Source: Rhabditoides inermis (taxonomy: Eukaryota; Nematoda; Chromadorea; Rhabditida; Rhabditidae). Taken from it: 64,000 nucleotides of DNA. The stretch lies in NCBI GenBank assembly GCA_963966185.1, contig CAWZYM010000071.1:107001-171000 (forward strand), in the 5' to 3' direction. Under the pieces are notes generated by a model, which worked only from the letters and a program-made list of their open reading frames with translations, was not told where the DNA came from and ran no database searches. This document shows positions 1-11,937 of the stretch, one piece after another. The position numbers and the translations under genes are program-made. Each line of letters begins with the position of its first letter. The stretch's first letter is position 1.

Positions 1-50
1 GGTATTGATTGATATTGATTCACACATGTTGAATTGATTTATTGATTTAG

Positions 51-1242
51 GCGATTGACGATGAGCGGGCGCTCGGAGGGCGGTGTCTGCTGATGTGTGG
101 AATGGGAATCAGTCGGTCTGCCACATTCGCCATCGCATACTGCATGTGTATCGAGAAGTGAGTCCTATCTCCCCCTCTCTCTCCCTCCCTCTCCCTCTCC
201 CTCCCTCCCTTTCTCTCTCCCCTCTCTCCCTTTCCCCCTACCTCTCTCCCTCCCCCTCTCTTTCCCTCTCTCTCTCCTTCTCTCTCTCTCCCCCTCCCTC
301 TCATCCTCCCCTTCCAGAATGACCCTCCACGATGCGTACAAACACGTGCAGGGCTGTCGCAACGTCGTTTGCCCCAACGTCGGTTTCTTCAAACAGATGA
401 TCGAACTGGAGGAGAAGATGTACGGGCAGACATCGGTGCGGATGATAGAGCCCCTCCCCAGAGTCATTGTCGCAGATGTGGTGTGGAAGTGAGTGGAGAG
501 AGGGGAGAGAGGGGAGAGAGAGATGAGAGAGGGGAGAGACGGGAGAGAGAGAGGGGAGAGAGAGGAGAGAGAGAGGGGAGAGGGGAGAGAGAGGGGAGAG
601 AGAGGGAGAGAGAGGGAAGAGGGGAGAGAGAGGGGAGAGAGGGGAGAGAGAGGGGAGAGAGGGAAGAGAGAGAGGAGGGAGGGGAGAGAAGAGAGGGGAG
701 AGAGAGGGGAGAGAGGGGAGAGAGGGGAGAGAGAGAGGGGAGAGGGGAGAGAGAGGGGAGAGAGAGGGGGAAAGAGGGGAGAGAGAGAGGAGGGAGGGGA
801 GAGGAGAGAGGGGAGAGAGAGGGGAGAGAGAGGGGAGGGGAGAGAGAGGGGAGAGAGAGGAGAGAGCCATCGCATACTGCATGTGAATCGAGAAGTGAGT
901 CCTATCTCCCTCTTCCGAGAGGGGAGAGAGAGGAGAAGAGAGAGGGGAGAGGGGAGAGGAGAGAGGGGAGAGAGGGGAGAGAGAGGGGGGAGAGGGGAGA
1001 GAGGGGAGAGAGAGCGGGGGGGGGGGGTAGCTCAGCTGACCACGGATACCATGCAGGGAACTGTACGACGAGATGATTGCTGGGATGAGCGAGTCAGACC
1101 GGGACAGTCTGCGGCAGTTGAACACCACCCGATCACTGGCCCCTGCCGGAAACAACCCTGCCAGACTGCGCTCTCGCTCACGCGCCAGACGCTCACCACC
1201 CACATCCCTATGCTCAGCCGATAGCTGCGAGAGTACTAGCAG

Positions 1243-1296
<54 letters not shown>

Positions 1297-1503
1297 AGGA
1301 GAGAGAGAGAGAGAGATTCCCTTTCCAGACTCTCGCAGTCTTCCTTGGAACAGACGAGCAAGCAGGAGAAGTCGACTGAGACTCGCAGTGAGAAGAAGGG
1401 CCTGTCTCGATTCCTGCCGAAAGCCCTGACCGCGAGGCAGTCAGAGCCGGCTCGGCTGCTGCCCGAAAAGAGTGCCCCCAAGACAGCCCGCCCCAAGGCC
1501 TGA
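51..1503 (+). CDS. Dual-specificity protein phosphatase, DUSP14/18/21-like (5' partial)
   Basis: This is the 3' part of a dual-specificity phosphatase, which removes phosphate from Ser/Thr and Tyr of signalling proteins such as MAP kinases. Four exons splice cleanly: 51-157, 318-488, 1057-1242 and 1329-1503, all GT-AG and in phase. The first starts mid-domain and reads LLMCGMGISRSATFAIAY, which is the CX5R phosphate loop (C-GMGIS-R) followed by the usual SA helix. Exon 2 reads MTLHDAYKHVQ and then CPNVGFFKQMIELE, typical of the DUSP14/18/21 group. The rest is a basic and Ser-rich tail ending in TGA at 1501-1503. Oddities: the residue before the catalytic Cys is Met rather than the usual His, and intron 2 holds a copy of the exon 1 end. 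The exons encoding the general-acid Asp lie outside the window. The subfamily could be another atypical DUSP. Confidence 0.85.
170..312 (+). repeat. Pyrimidine (CT/CCCT) simple repeat filling DUSP intron 1
   Basis: Almost pure C/T sequence runs from just after the donor at 158 up to the acceptor at 316-317, so it doubles as an oversized polypyrimidine tract. Long open frames through it are artefacts of the repeat. Confidence 0.9.
489..1020 (+). repeat. Purine (GA/GGGA) simple repeat filling DUSP intron 2
   Basis: About 500 bases of G/A sequence begin right at the donor (gtgagtggagagag). They are interrupted at 864-918 by a copy of the exon 1 end. On either strand the array yields long low-complexity open frames that are not genes. 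Confidence 0.9.
864..918 (+). pseudogene. Duplicated fragment of DUSP exon 1 plus its donor site
   Basis: About 45 bases repeat positions 127-177 almost exactly: the codons for AIAYCM, then IEK, and the donor GTGAGTCC with the following intron bases. One change turns the TGT codon into TGA, so the copy carries a stop. It has no acceptor of its own and sits inside the purine array of intron 2. It is a local partial-exon duplication, not a usable exon. Confidence 0.8.
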
Positions 1504-1860
1504 TGGTCCGTTGCCCGCAGGGACCATCCCCGCTTTCCGTTTCACTCCCCACCCGCACGGTGTACACACTCACAGATAAAGATAATGGACGATTTAAAAG
1601 ATGAACTTACAACACAACTCTTTCATACACATTTCCGTTTCCAGTCTCGCACTTCATTAAGGATCATATAAATTATAACCACATCACTGATCTCAATACT
1701 GATTTATCTTGATATCCTAAACACAACAACACTAACACAGAAAGACTATTCACAGAAAGACCACATACATGAGTAATAAAACCTAGTAATTCGGTGAGAA
1801 TCGGATCTCTCCCACTCCGTCCCCCCCCTCTCTCTCCCTCTCTCTCTGTCTCCCTCTCTC
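1504..1860. other. Intergenic gap between convergent DUSP and HELQ genes
   Basis: AT-rich sequence between two convergently transcribed genes. It should hold the two 3'UTRs. I see no canonical AATAAA signal that I would assign with confidence, and no coding potential. Confidence 0.6.
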
Positions 1861-2784
1861 TCACGAGTCCAATCCGAGTTCCTTGAGCTTCTCCGCCTGC
1901 TCATCCTGCCTATCCCGGATGAACATCTGCAAAACAATCACTTACATCCTGATCCACTAAATACATTACTACATCTCATCTACCACTCTTCGAAAGCACT
2001 TCAATTGCATTTGAAACACAGTTTCATACCTTTGCGGTGTTGATGATGCGATATGCTTGCGTCTTGTGGAGGTGCTTCACCTGCCGACACATCTCCCCCG
2101 CATCCGCTCGCGCCACCTGCAAGAAAGAGGGGATGAGAGAGGGATGGGAGAGACTGGCACCTTGCCGATGTTGTTGTAGCCGGCACTGATGAGTTGCTTG
2201 GCGCGCGACCGCCGCACATTGTCCAGCTGCATCAGCTGACGAGCCTGCAACACAGCCAACCATGTTATCGGAGGGAAGACAAGGAAAGGGGCGCGTATGT
2301 GAATGTAAGGTCTCTCTCCCTCTTTCTCTCTCTCTCTTTTTTTCTCTCTCTCTCCCTCTTTTCCTCCATCTGTCCATCTCACCTCCGGATCTGCACAGTC
2401 GGACAGCTTTGCGACGAGTTCGGGAAGGAGTAGACGCAGCGCCCACAGCGACTGCACTCTCTGCAACACGATACTACAACGTACAGAATAAACAGTGTTG
2501 CTACAGTAACCCCTCACCCACCTCTGCGTATCGCGCGATGCATCCCGCGTGACTCACAGCAGACTGCATCGTGCATTGCAGCCAGCCACGCTCCACGTGA
2601 TAGCGAGCCGCTATCTAAAGAGATGGAATCTCCCTCCCTCCCTCTCTCTCCCTCTCTCCCTCCCTCCCTCTCTCTCCCTCTCTCACCTCCCAGTGGTTCT
2701 CCTCTCCCTTCCAAATACGCTGCAGCATCAGTCCGAGATAGAGTCGCATCGCGCTACTGCCGGGTGCCTGAGATTTTCTCGCTA

Positions 2785-2825
<41 letters not shown>

Positions 2826-2938
2826 CGTCTTTTCCTCACCGGTTTCTGCCGCTTAACTATGGCAGTGAGAATGTCCTTCTCACTCATTCCCAGAACACCC
2901 AGCAGCTCCTAAACATGCATTATTATAGTTTGCAAACT

Positions 2939-2990
<52 letters not shown>

Positions 2991-4400
2991 GGAAAGAGGG
3001 AGAGGGAGAGAGAGAGATAGTCGCGAGGCACCTTCTCCGCCGCGGGCAGCTCCTTATACTCTGCGTGGAATCTGTCCCAGTCCACCTCGCAGCTCACTTC
3101 ATACGGTGCGATAATGCACAGAAGATGCAGGTGCGACCTGGTGGCGATCATGTCATCAACATAATCAATGGCGTCATCACATATTAAAATGTCTTTAATT
3201 AGGCTCTTGTTATAGGACGCATTAATAGTCAATAATTTGATTAGAAAGATGAGATCGCATCACTACATAATCTCGCCACAGCTCACGTGAACACGATGCC
3301 GCTGTTGAGAGCGTTGACGAGGTCCTCACTCATTCGGACGACCTCACTCGGGAGGACACCAGCTGCGAAGCAGGCAGAGCCACGCTGAGACGACGACAGA
3401 ATGGACTGCAAGGGAGACGTGACAGGGATGCAAAGATAACAACGGCTCTCATACCGCACAACACACCCACCCCGTCGTCGTCGATGAGCTCCCTTTGCAG
3501 CAGTCTCTCGAGTGACTCATCCACCTGCTTCTCACACCACCCCTCCTCTCCCTTCTGGATAGCCGCCAGAGAGTGAGCGAGAATGCGAGACAGTCCACGG
3601 CGGCACGTCGCAAGCTACAATCTCTATCTCTCTCTCTCGCTCTCTCTCTTCCCTCCCTTCCTCTCTTTCTCTTTCTCTCTCCTCACCGTCAGCGCAATAC
3701 AGTCGACCACCAGCTGATCGATCGTATCCGGTTGGGGCAGAGTGGACGTACACGACAGCATCGGACCGGCGAGCATGGCCTTGAGCTGAAACAGACAGGT
3801 CCCGCCCCTTCTAGCCCCGCCCACCCGCTGCTCCTCCTCGGCGTTGTGGACGATGGTGATCGAGTCTCCCTTGGCGTCGAATCCCGCCCTGCCGGCTCGT
3901 CCAATCATCTGCAGGTACTGTGCCTTGCCCAGCCAGTCGATGCCCACCTTCGGACCCTGCAACGACACCATTCATCCACGTCTTCCCTCACTTCTCCTCC
4001 TTTTCCTCCTTGTTGCCGACCTTGATGATGACCCTGCGAGCCGGCATGTTCACTCCCGCAGCCAGTGTCGACGTCGCACATAGCATGCACAGAACGCCGT
4101 CCTCAACAACGCATGTTCTCTCCCCTCCCCCTCTCTCTTTCTCTCTCTCTCTCTCTCAACTCTCACCAGGTACGCGGCTTCGATATGTTTTCGCTCATCC
4201 TGTGTCAATCCAGCGTGGTGCCACGCGATTCCAGCCAACAGCACCTGTTCCATTTCGGGAACGATCTGAAGCACTCACTAAGCCCCGCCCCCTCTTGCTC
4301 CGCCCCCCAACCATGCCGTCGCCGTCGCTCTTGATGTTGTCCACCAGCGCTATCCTCTCGGCCAGGCGATGCTCGCGGACTTGCCTAGAAAGGGATAAGT

Positions 4401-4453
<53 letters not shown>

Positions 4454-4984
4454 ACAACAAACAACAAACAACAAACAACAAACAACAAACAACAAACAAC
4501 AAACAACAAACAACAACACTCACTTGGGCACTCCCTTGGCCACGAGAGCAGCAACTACCTGGCAGTTCTTCTTGGTCGGACAGAAGATGATCACCTAAAT
4601 CGACAAGATAGAGGGGGGAGAGGGAATTATGACCCACCGAGTTCTTTGGGACCACACCCTCGAGCAGTTGCAGCACTCCGGACGTGTCGAATGAGCGAGT
4701 CTGCAATATATTCCGTTTGCATTCAGCTCAACATTTCTCGTCGAAAAATTTATGTTGTCAAATAGTTCTACAGTACCCTGAAGTCTTAGACAGTGAAAAT
4801 TTCATCCCACGTTCACAGTTCCTTTTTCGCAAAACTGTCATCACACCTAGCTAGCGTAGTTTTAACGCTCTCGCTTGAAAAGAAATGTTCAATTCGAAAA
4901 CCTCATCGAACTTTGATATTTCTCTAACCACCTTAACGTCTCGTGAAAATCGTGAAACTCATATGCGAGCACCCTATACATGAC

Positions 4985-5044
<60 letters not shown>

Positions 5045-5694
5045 CCCTCACATTCTTGGGTAAGTGTGCGGGATCTGCCAGCCGGCCTCCCGGATGCACC
5101 GTCCACATCGTCTGTCCGACGCGAACAAACTCACGGAACGCAACCTAAAAAGGATTGTGTGAAAACTATAAACTACAACATAACAATCCTACCGGTCGAA
5201 AATCGGTGTGGTAGACATAGGCATCGATGAACGTGGCGAGTTGGTCCATATTGGAGAGGGTGGCAGACATGCCGATCAGCTGGACACCACCTGGGAGGGA
5301 GGAGGTGAGAGAGAGGGAGGGAGAGAGAGAGATAGGGAGGGAGGGAGGGAGAGAGAGAGGGGGAGAGGGGGAGAGACACTCACCCATAACCATAGTCTTG
5401 ACGAGCATCTGTTCTATGAGCGCCCCCCTGCCTCCCTCTCCTATCATGTGTAGCTCATCCACAACGATCAGCCCCAGACGCTGCCACGACGACGTCTCGA
5501 TCAACGAGTTCACCTGAACAAACACCCATTCTTCCGTCTCTCTCTCCCCCCCCCTCTCTCTCTCTCTCTCTCGTTCACTCACCAGCATATTCGCCTTCTC
5601 GATGGTAGCCACGAAAATCGACGGCTTTCCGTTGCGACGCTCGATCGGAGGGAAGCGACCTGTTCACGCTACTGTCTCCCTCTCCCTCCTCCCT

Positions 5695-5743
<49 letters not shown>

Positions 5744-7084
5744 TTCCCTCTCCCTCCCCACCCACCCTTGTTCGCCGCGTATTCCTCGATGTGTATGCCG
5801 AACACGTCTTCGAACTTGGCCAGCGACGCAATCTTCTCCTGCACTATCGACACGTAGGGAAGGACGAGGATCGAAGAGCGGCCGTTCACCATAGCCTCCC
5901 TACAATCGTTCATATAGTATTTCAGAATTATTACACATCGTGTCATACATGTGGTCTCTCGCAATTTCTAGCGTAATCGCTATGTCTTACCTCAGCATCA
6001 TCACTTCCGCGACGAGGGTCTTTCCGGCTCCAGTCGGCAGGGAGACGATGAGATTGTGGCCCTGCGAGAGACGCGCATCCGAGATGCACTCGCGCTGCCA
6101 GTCTGAAGGAGGTCTCTCTCTTTCTCCCCTCTCTTTCTCTCCCTCTCTTTCTCTCTACCTCTCTCTCTCCCACCCACCATACAGCTTGCTGATCTTCCTC
6201 GTCTCCACGTACTTCTTCTGCACGTCCTCCGGCAGCCCGGCAAAGTCCACGCGATCCGAGTGCGATGCAGCTGGAGCGGCGACAGCCACCTTCTGTATGA
6301 CACACACACACACCCATCGAATACAACTAGTGTGCCGTACCTGTTGTGTGTGCGATGTGTTTGGTGGACGAAGCGGGGACAGTGCGGGGCCGCTGTCGGC
6401 AACAGACTGGCGCAGCGGTGTCAGACCCTGCCACATCATTATGATAACAGCTAGTTTAGACATCAATATTCGAGCACTATGATAAACAAATCATGCCCAT
6501 TGCCCACCCCCACCTCCATAGCGCGCCGCTTGCCGATCGAGCGGCGCTGCTTCGGCTTTCCACTCACGTGAACGCTCTCCATCACCGCCTAGCAAGGTTT
6601 GAACAGTCAATAGAGGAGACACGAGTGCTGAGTGTACCTGCATGTCAGAGACCGGCGACCGGAAGGGTTGTTTGGTGCGCGGCGAGCGATTCTGCATCAT
6701 GCCTGAACACAAGTAGTATCAGAACGGAGTAGCTACTGCTCACCGTCCGCAAATATCTTCTGTACGCGCTCGCTGCCGTCCTTCTCGTTCTCCTCGTCTT
6801 CCTCCTTCATCGCCTCCCGCTTCGGCTGCTGCTCCCTTGCGAGGCCGCGCGGACTGCGACGCGGTGTCAGCCCGCCTCAACATATCAAAGTGGAAACTAA
6901 CTTCGAATCTTCGTAACAATTATTATATAAATCAATCAACCGCGTCGAAAGCGAAATTTGATTTCATACCTGCCGGAGCTGCCGTCGTTGTAGCTGATCC
7001 ATCGCGGCGTGCGAGCTGGCTAGCCGGCTTGAAGCCATCACGATTGCACTTGTTTACAGAGCGTCGTCGAGGTGTTGACATCAT
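1861..7084 (-). CDS. helq: HELQ, superfamily 2 DNA-repair helicase
   Basis: HELQ is a nuclear 3'-5' Ski2-like DNA helicase that acts at damaged forks and in recombination. Read on the minus strand the exons give, in order: an acidic N-terminus starting [14 protein letters not shown], Walker A as [13 protein letters not shown] (about 5995-6060), the motif [18 protein letters not shown] box [16 protein letters not shown] (about 5415-5470), motif [19 protein letters not shown] (about 5230-5285) and motif [20 protein letters not shown] (about 3850-3915). The C-terminal helical domain ends in TGA at 1861-1863. The last exons (1861-1926, 2030-2116, 2161-2244, 2393-2460) match the HELQ C-terminus ([15 protein letters not shown]) and no polymerase domain follows, which separates it from POLQ. 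About 18 exons are present, with introns rich in GA/CT arrays. Two adjacent ATGs (7084 and 7081) are possible; I chose the first. Confidence 0.9.
4399..4518. repeat. (CAA)n then (CAAACAA)n microsatellite in a HELQ intron
   Basis: A run of CAA units passes into a seven-base CAAACAA unit, all inside one HELQ intron (sense strand TTG/TTGTTTG). The long valine/cysteine open frames on the minus strand come from this repeat. Confidence 0.9.
4985..5042. repeat. (TC)n microsatellite in a HELQ intron
   Basis: Near-perfect TC dinucleotide tract of about 55 bases within the long HELQ intron spanning roughly 4700-5050. The rest of that intron shows no other feature. Confidence 0.9.
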
Positions 7085-7232
7085 CAAAACATTACGCCCA
7101 ATAGTTGAAATTGGAAACAGCTGGTTTGTATTGCATTTGAAAAACTATTCGCGCGTAAATTGGCAATCGAGCACAGTTTTACGAATTGAGTCATGAGAGC
7201 GACAATAGCGACCCTGACAGACCATCATGTAC

Positions 7233-7607
7233 GATTATGGTGAGAATATTTTATATAAATTTTGATCTGCATCGTTCCCTTAGATTTACGGTAGGAGAAT
7301 AATTTAATCTGCATCGTCCCCTTAGATTTACAGTAGGAGAATAATTTGATCCGCATCGACCCCTTATAATAACGGTGTGAGAATTATTTGATCTGCATCG
7401 TTCCCTTAAATTTACGGTATGAGAATAATTTGATCTGCATCGTTCCCTTAGAATTACGGTAGGAGAATAATTTGATCTGCATCGTTCCCTTAGATTTACA
7501 GTAGGAGAATAATTTGATCCGCATCGACCCTTTAGATTTACGGTAGGAGAATAATTTTATCTGCATCGTTCCCTTTTAGAATTACGATACATGAATCTGC
7601 ATAGATT
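7233..7607 (+). repeat. 42-bp dispersed repeat, tandem array of about nine units
   Basis: Units of about 42 bases contain GGTAGGAGAATAATTTGATC and then TGCATCG, CCCTTAGA and TTAC. They repeat head to tail with point differences between HELQ and the G3P dehydrogenase gene. The same unit recurs at 20.3 kb (inverted), 32.1, 33.5, 42.4, 57.3 and 59.3 kb, so this is a family, not a local microsatellite. The regularly spaced open frame on the minus strand reflects the period. Confidence 0.85.
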
Positions 7608-7917
7608 ATGATTACGATTAGAGAATGATTCGACATTTTCAAAAAAACACGACAATTTTGAAATAAATAAGTCATTTTATTTTACTACCAAATATACAAA
7701 CCTAAAAAAAATCCAAAACATGTACGCGGCAAGGTAATATAAAACATCGGAACAACATAGAAATTTACAGACTTGTCAACTCAACTACGTGAGCATTATA
7801 CATGGGGTATGGAAAATATTATACTACAAGTTTCTCGCTAAAGCACGGCTGGGATGGGGGAATCTCACTCGACATCATCAAAACACGGTAGATCAATGCA
7901 ATTAACCGATCGATAAC

Positions 7918-8791
7918 TCAGGCTTTGTGCTCAGGGTGGTTCCTCAGGCAGACTACCAGTTCCTCCGGCTTCATCTCTCCAGCACAGATCTTGTACACAG
8001 CGACAAACAGCGGGAACCTGAAGAAGAAGAAGAAAAAGACTCTCCCCATCCCCTCTATCACTCACTTGTGCTCCAGGTCCGTCTTCTTGAGCATGAGGTA
8101 CACCTCCTCAGCAGTGAGCGGTCCCTGGGCGCTCTGTCCGTTGAGAAGCTCCTTCTCCACCTCCGCCAGCGGCCTTCCAGACTTGACGAACGCCTCGCAC
8201 ACTTTCCTGTTCCTTCCGCCATAGCAGGTGGTGATCAGGTCGGCCACTCCACACGATTCGAAGAACGTCTCCAGGTTAGAGCCAGGGTAGTAGTGCTCGA
8301 CAAACTGAAAGCGGCGGGTCGAGAGAGAGAGGGAGAGGGAGAGGGAGAGGGAGAGGGAGAGGGAGAGGGAGAGGGAGAGGGAGAGGGAGAGGGAGAGGGA
8401 GAGGGAGAGGGAGAGGGAGGAGAAGAGGAGACCGGTCGTCGCACCTTGGTCGTCTCCATGAGCCCCAGCCTGATGACTGCCGCCTTGGTGTTGTCTCCGT
8501 ATCCCAGTCCGTCAGTGAAGCCAGCTGCACACGCGACGATGTTCTGCAATAGTAGTGTGAACGGAGAAGAGTGGAGGGCGTCGCACCTTGAGCGCTCCGC
8601 ACAGCTCCACCGTGTGCGCGTCCTCCACGACATTGATGCGGAAGTTGTCCGTGTGGAAGAGACGCTTGAGAAGAGGGCCGTCGGTGGCTTTCTTGGTGCA
8701 TCCTGCAACATCACGTCACTACACCTACACCATCAGTCTGTCTCACCACCCCCCTCAGCTCTCCCTCATCTCTCTCTCCCTCACCCCCCCC

Positions 8792-8832
<41 letters not shown>

Positions 8833-9967
8833 CGCTCACCGATCGTTGCCTCGCAGAAGTTGTCGTTGGCCACCTCGGGCGCGAGGTTCGCTCCCATCAG
8901 CACAGACACATCAATGTCTAGCAGCTCGCGAATCTCCTCGCTGATCAGCTTCAGACCGCCCTTCTTCTCCATCGACACTCCCTGCAAGTATAGCCCTGGT
9001 TCCAGGTACATTCTACCCTTCACATTACGAAGTGACTCCAAGGGGCAGCAAGAGAGTTTCAACGTTCTCCTAGACGAGACCGACTTCTCTCACTCTCACA
9101 CTTGTGCTATGGGAGAAGCAGCTGCTGTTGAGTGAGAGACAGACATTCGCCTTTCTTCGATCAACATCTCATGCAACGCACACAACACTGCCAGACAATA
9201 ACACAACAACATGCAAGGGGACACAGGGATGGGGGGATACCAACATTGGTCGTTGGTGCTGGTCCGGGAGTCGCGATGCCCTGCATTCAACCACAATCAC
9301 ACCAATCAACCAACTCTGCAATAGCACATACTCATTCCACAATGTCAGTATCGTACAAACGATATATTAGCACACCACAGCACGTCTTGTTATGAACATA
9401 TGAACATGTACACACAATGCTTACAGGCTGAGAATAGGAAGTGTGGATTTCTCTCGGCTAGAAAAAGAGAGACTGAGGCATGGAGGCTGGCGATGCTCAC
9501 CTTGATGAGTGAAATGGCCTGTACGTCAGCGGGGATCTTGCCCTTGAGCTGCTTGCAGATACCGGCGACAAACTGATGCGGAACCACAAAGATGAGCAAG
9601 TTCGAGTCCGTGCACGACTCCACCAGGTCCGGCACCGCCACCTAGGAGAGACAGTCTCTCTCTCTCTCTCTCTCTCACGCTCCTTCTCACTCCACTCACC
9701 ACATTCTCGGGCAGCTTCTTTCCGGGCAAGTACTTGACGTTCTCGTGGCGTGTGTTGATGATCTCGGACAGCTTCTCTCCGTCGATCATCTCCTCGAACA
9801 CCCACATACGCACCGTCGGGTCGAAGTCGGCCGGGAACGCCTGAGCACATCGATTGCTTATCGATCGATCGATCACGCACTCGTACCTTGGTGGTCTGAC
9901 CGACTATGCGGGCGATGGCTGATCCCCAGTTGCCGGATCCGACGATAGTCACCTTCCTGGGAGACAT
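7918..9967 (-). CDS. gpdh: Glycerol-3-phosphate dehydrogenase (NAD+), cytosolic
   Basis: The enzyme reduces dihydroxyacetone phosphate with NADH to glycerol 3-phosphate, feeding glycerolipid and (in worms) osmoprotective glycerol synthesis. Minus-strand exons (about 7918-8018, 8065-8305, 8444-8543, 8588-8702, 8839-8982, 9501-9641, 9700-9840 and 9888-9967 or beyond) join into a full-length protein of about 350 residues. The N-terminal NAD-binding loop is [18 protein letters not shown]. Further landmarks are [54 protein letters not shown] and [15 protein letters not shown]. The C-terminus LRNHPEHKA matches the family. The open frame continues upstream of this ATG to an acceptor at about 10024, reading VTSLFSRVFGAGAATAARI. 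An alternative 5' exon could therefore add a leader, as in multi-promoter G3PDH genes. I chose the ATG that gives the conserved start. Confidence 0.95.
8320..8418. repeat. (GAGGGA)n minisatellite in a G3PDH intron
   Basis: About fifteen six-base units fill one intron; in the sense (minus) direction they read CCTCTC leading to the acceptor. Confidence 0.9.
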
Positions 9968-11937
9968 GATTCTGGCTGCAGTCGCGGCGCCGGCTCCAAA
10001 CACGCGAGAAAAGAGGGAAGTCACCTGAAAGCACACGAGTGAAACGGGAGGAGCACAACACAACAGAGACAGTGGCAAGTGGACTCTGGACTGATGCGGC
10101 AGGGAAGAGGGGAGGGGCGTGAACAGTATGCCTTACACTACGATCTAGTCCGATCGACAGCGATCAGCGGCGCAATCACGCAATTGCACCAGTGAGAGAG
10201 GTCACAAAAACAAGAGTGTGTGACAGTGTGTGAGAGAGTGAGAGAGCAACCGTGCACAGTCATCGGACCGCCCCCGATTCATCTCGCTGATAACAAACAA
10301 ATACTTTGATCACCGTCAAAACAAATCACAGTGAAGTGATCCCACCTACCTATCGCATTCAGCGCATAACCCAGAGAAACAACTCACACTATCCATCGCA
10401 AGACGCTTATTCTGATCAAGCAGTGTCCAACGCGCGAATGAAGGACAATGATAGAGGAGGAGACGGCAGATGGGTATTTATACTTATCCCGAAAAACAAG
10501 AGATAAGATCGTATCCAAAGTGCAAGTCATTCATTCACCACTCGACATGACTGCAGCCATATGACCCACTATAATAGTACACAACAACAAAATCTATTGC
10601 ACATTCATAGCGTATGTAGTAAACGATCAAGGTGCTCCTCAGCTATGCAAACATGCAAGGAAGAGTCGCAAAATAATTGATATCAGCATAAGTGATGCGT
10701 AAGAAATCACAAACAGAGAACCATGTCAAAACGAGCAAAACCTCATTACATGACTGTTGTAATCCACATACAAACATATTTAGACAAAATAATTACAGAA
10801 TATTATTAAATACGAGGTGATCAAGTGCAATTCACATGTAGAATGCGCAATTGCACGTGGATATATGGGTGGGCGAGAGACGAGAGGAGAGAGTACCAAG
10901 TGGTCACACTCGAATCGAAAATACACACAGCCAGGCAATAGACAGCAAACGGCCGCTGGAAAGCAGACGCGCAGAGAGCTGAGAGCACCGCAATGCCCCC
11001 AGTTCCCATCCAAATGCTGTACGCCAATCCACAACAACCAAGGGAATACGGAACGGACCAGCGAGTTCTTCTAGAGACACATTCCAATCAACACCCCACC
11101 GCAACGACGTTTGGGTTGTTGCTCTGTCGCCCATTTCACATCTTCGCAAAACAAGTGGCGAACCGTAATGTTGTGTATTATTATCAGGTACCTACTCCTA
11201 CACAAACACGTCTCCCCGTGCACTGTATCAGTTACGGTACTCATGGCGAAAACAATACTATCAACACATCAGGAGTGAAGGGGTGAATTGAGAAACCAAA
11301 CTATAAGAAAAATCGATGCTCATAACGTACCTTGCGTTCACACTGCACAACTGCAATGTTGTGTGTGAGACATCAGAAACAACAAATACACTTCCCTCTC
11401 GCTTGCCTCTCCTCTCGCCCTAGCTCTTTCCTATTCTCACAACATATGCGTCTTCAAAAACACACCCAGGTCACCACTGATTGGAGTCTCTTTTTTTCTC
11501 TTTCTCTTTTCGTTATTCGTTCAACGCGCATCGTAACAAAGACAAATGCGCAATCGATTCAATTGACAGGTTTCTCATTACAATTCCGCAAGAATGCGTA
11601 TAGCCGTGTGCAGCCGTGTGCTCAGGGTAAGTCACTGTAGACAAGTAGACATATAATTTACAGTTTTTTCCCCGTCGAAATTGTTTCACCTACGAACGTC
11701 GGAAATCGGAAGTGTTAGTGAAAATGCTAGATTGTTCTATTCCTCTTTCTCAGACGTGCGGATTCTTTTCTCGCCTCGAGTCGGGGAGATAACGAGATGC
11801 GAAACGGAGAGGGTGGGGTGAGGAGACACATTTGGGAGACGAAGACCAGGAAGCGGCAACAAAAGACACATCACGCAATCGATACTGCAAATTCACATCA
11901 GTCCTCATCCATGCACGTCTCATCTCGCCGTCCGTAG
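9968..11937. other. Divergent intergenic region, about 2 kb
   Basis: Lies between the 5' ends of G3PDH (-) and the four-helix membrane protein gene (+), so it should contain both promoters. There is an open 5' extension of the G3PDH exon to 10023. Beyond that I find only short non-homologous open frames, and no RNA gene or repeat family I recognise. Confidence 0.5.

Noticed and set aside
165..1203. Several long open frames full of S/P/L or G/E/R on both strands in the first 1.2 kb
   Set aside because: They run through pure CT/GA arrays inside DUSP introns; no codon bias, no homology, and they overlap the true spliced gene.
1861..7084. POLQ (DNA polymerase theta) as identity for the first helicase
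   Set aside because: The C-terminal segments match HELQ and no family A polymerase domain follows before the stop.
9241..9279. Possible extra exon of the G3PDH gene
   Set aside because: The conserved protein reads straight from the exon ending AISLIK (9501) to the one starting GVSMEKK (8982); the peptide from 9241-9279 fits nowhere.
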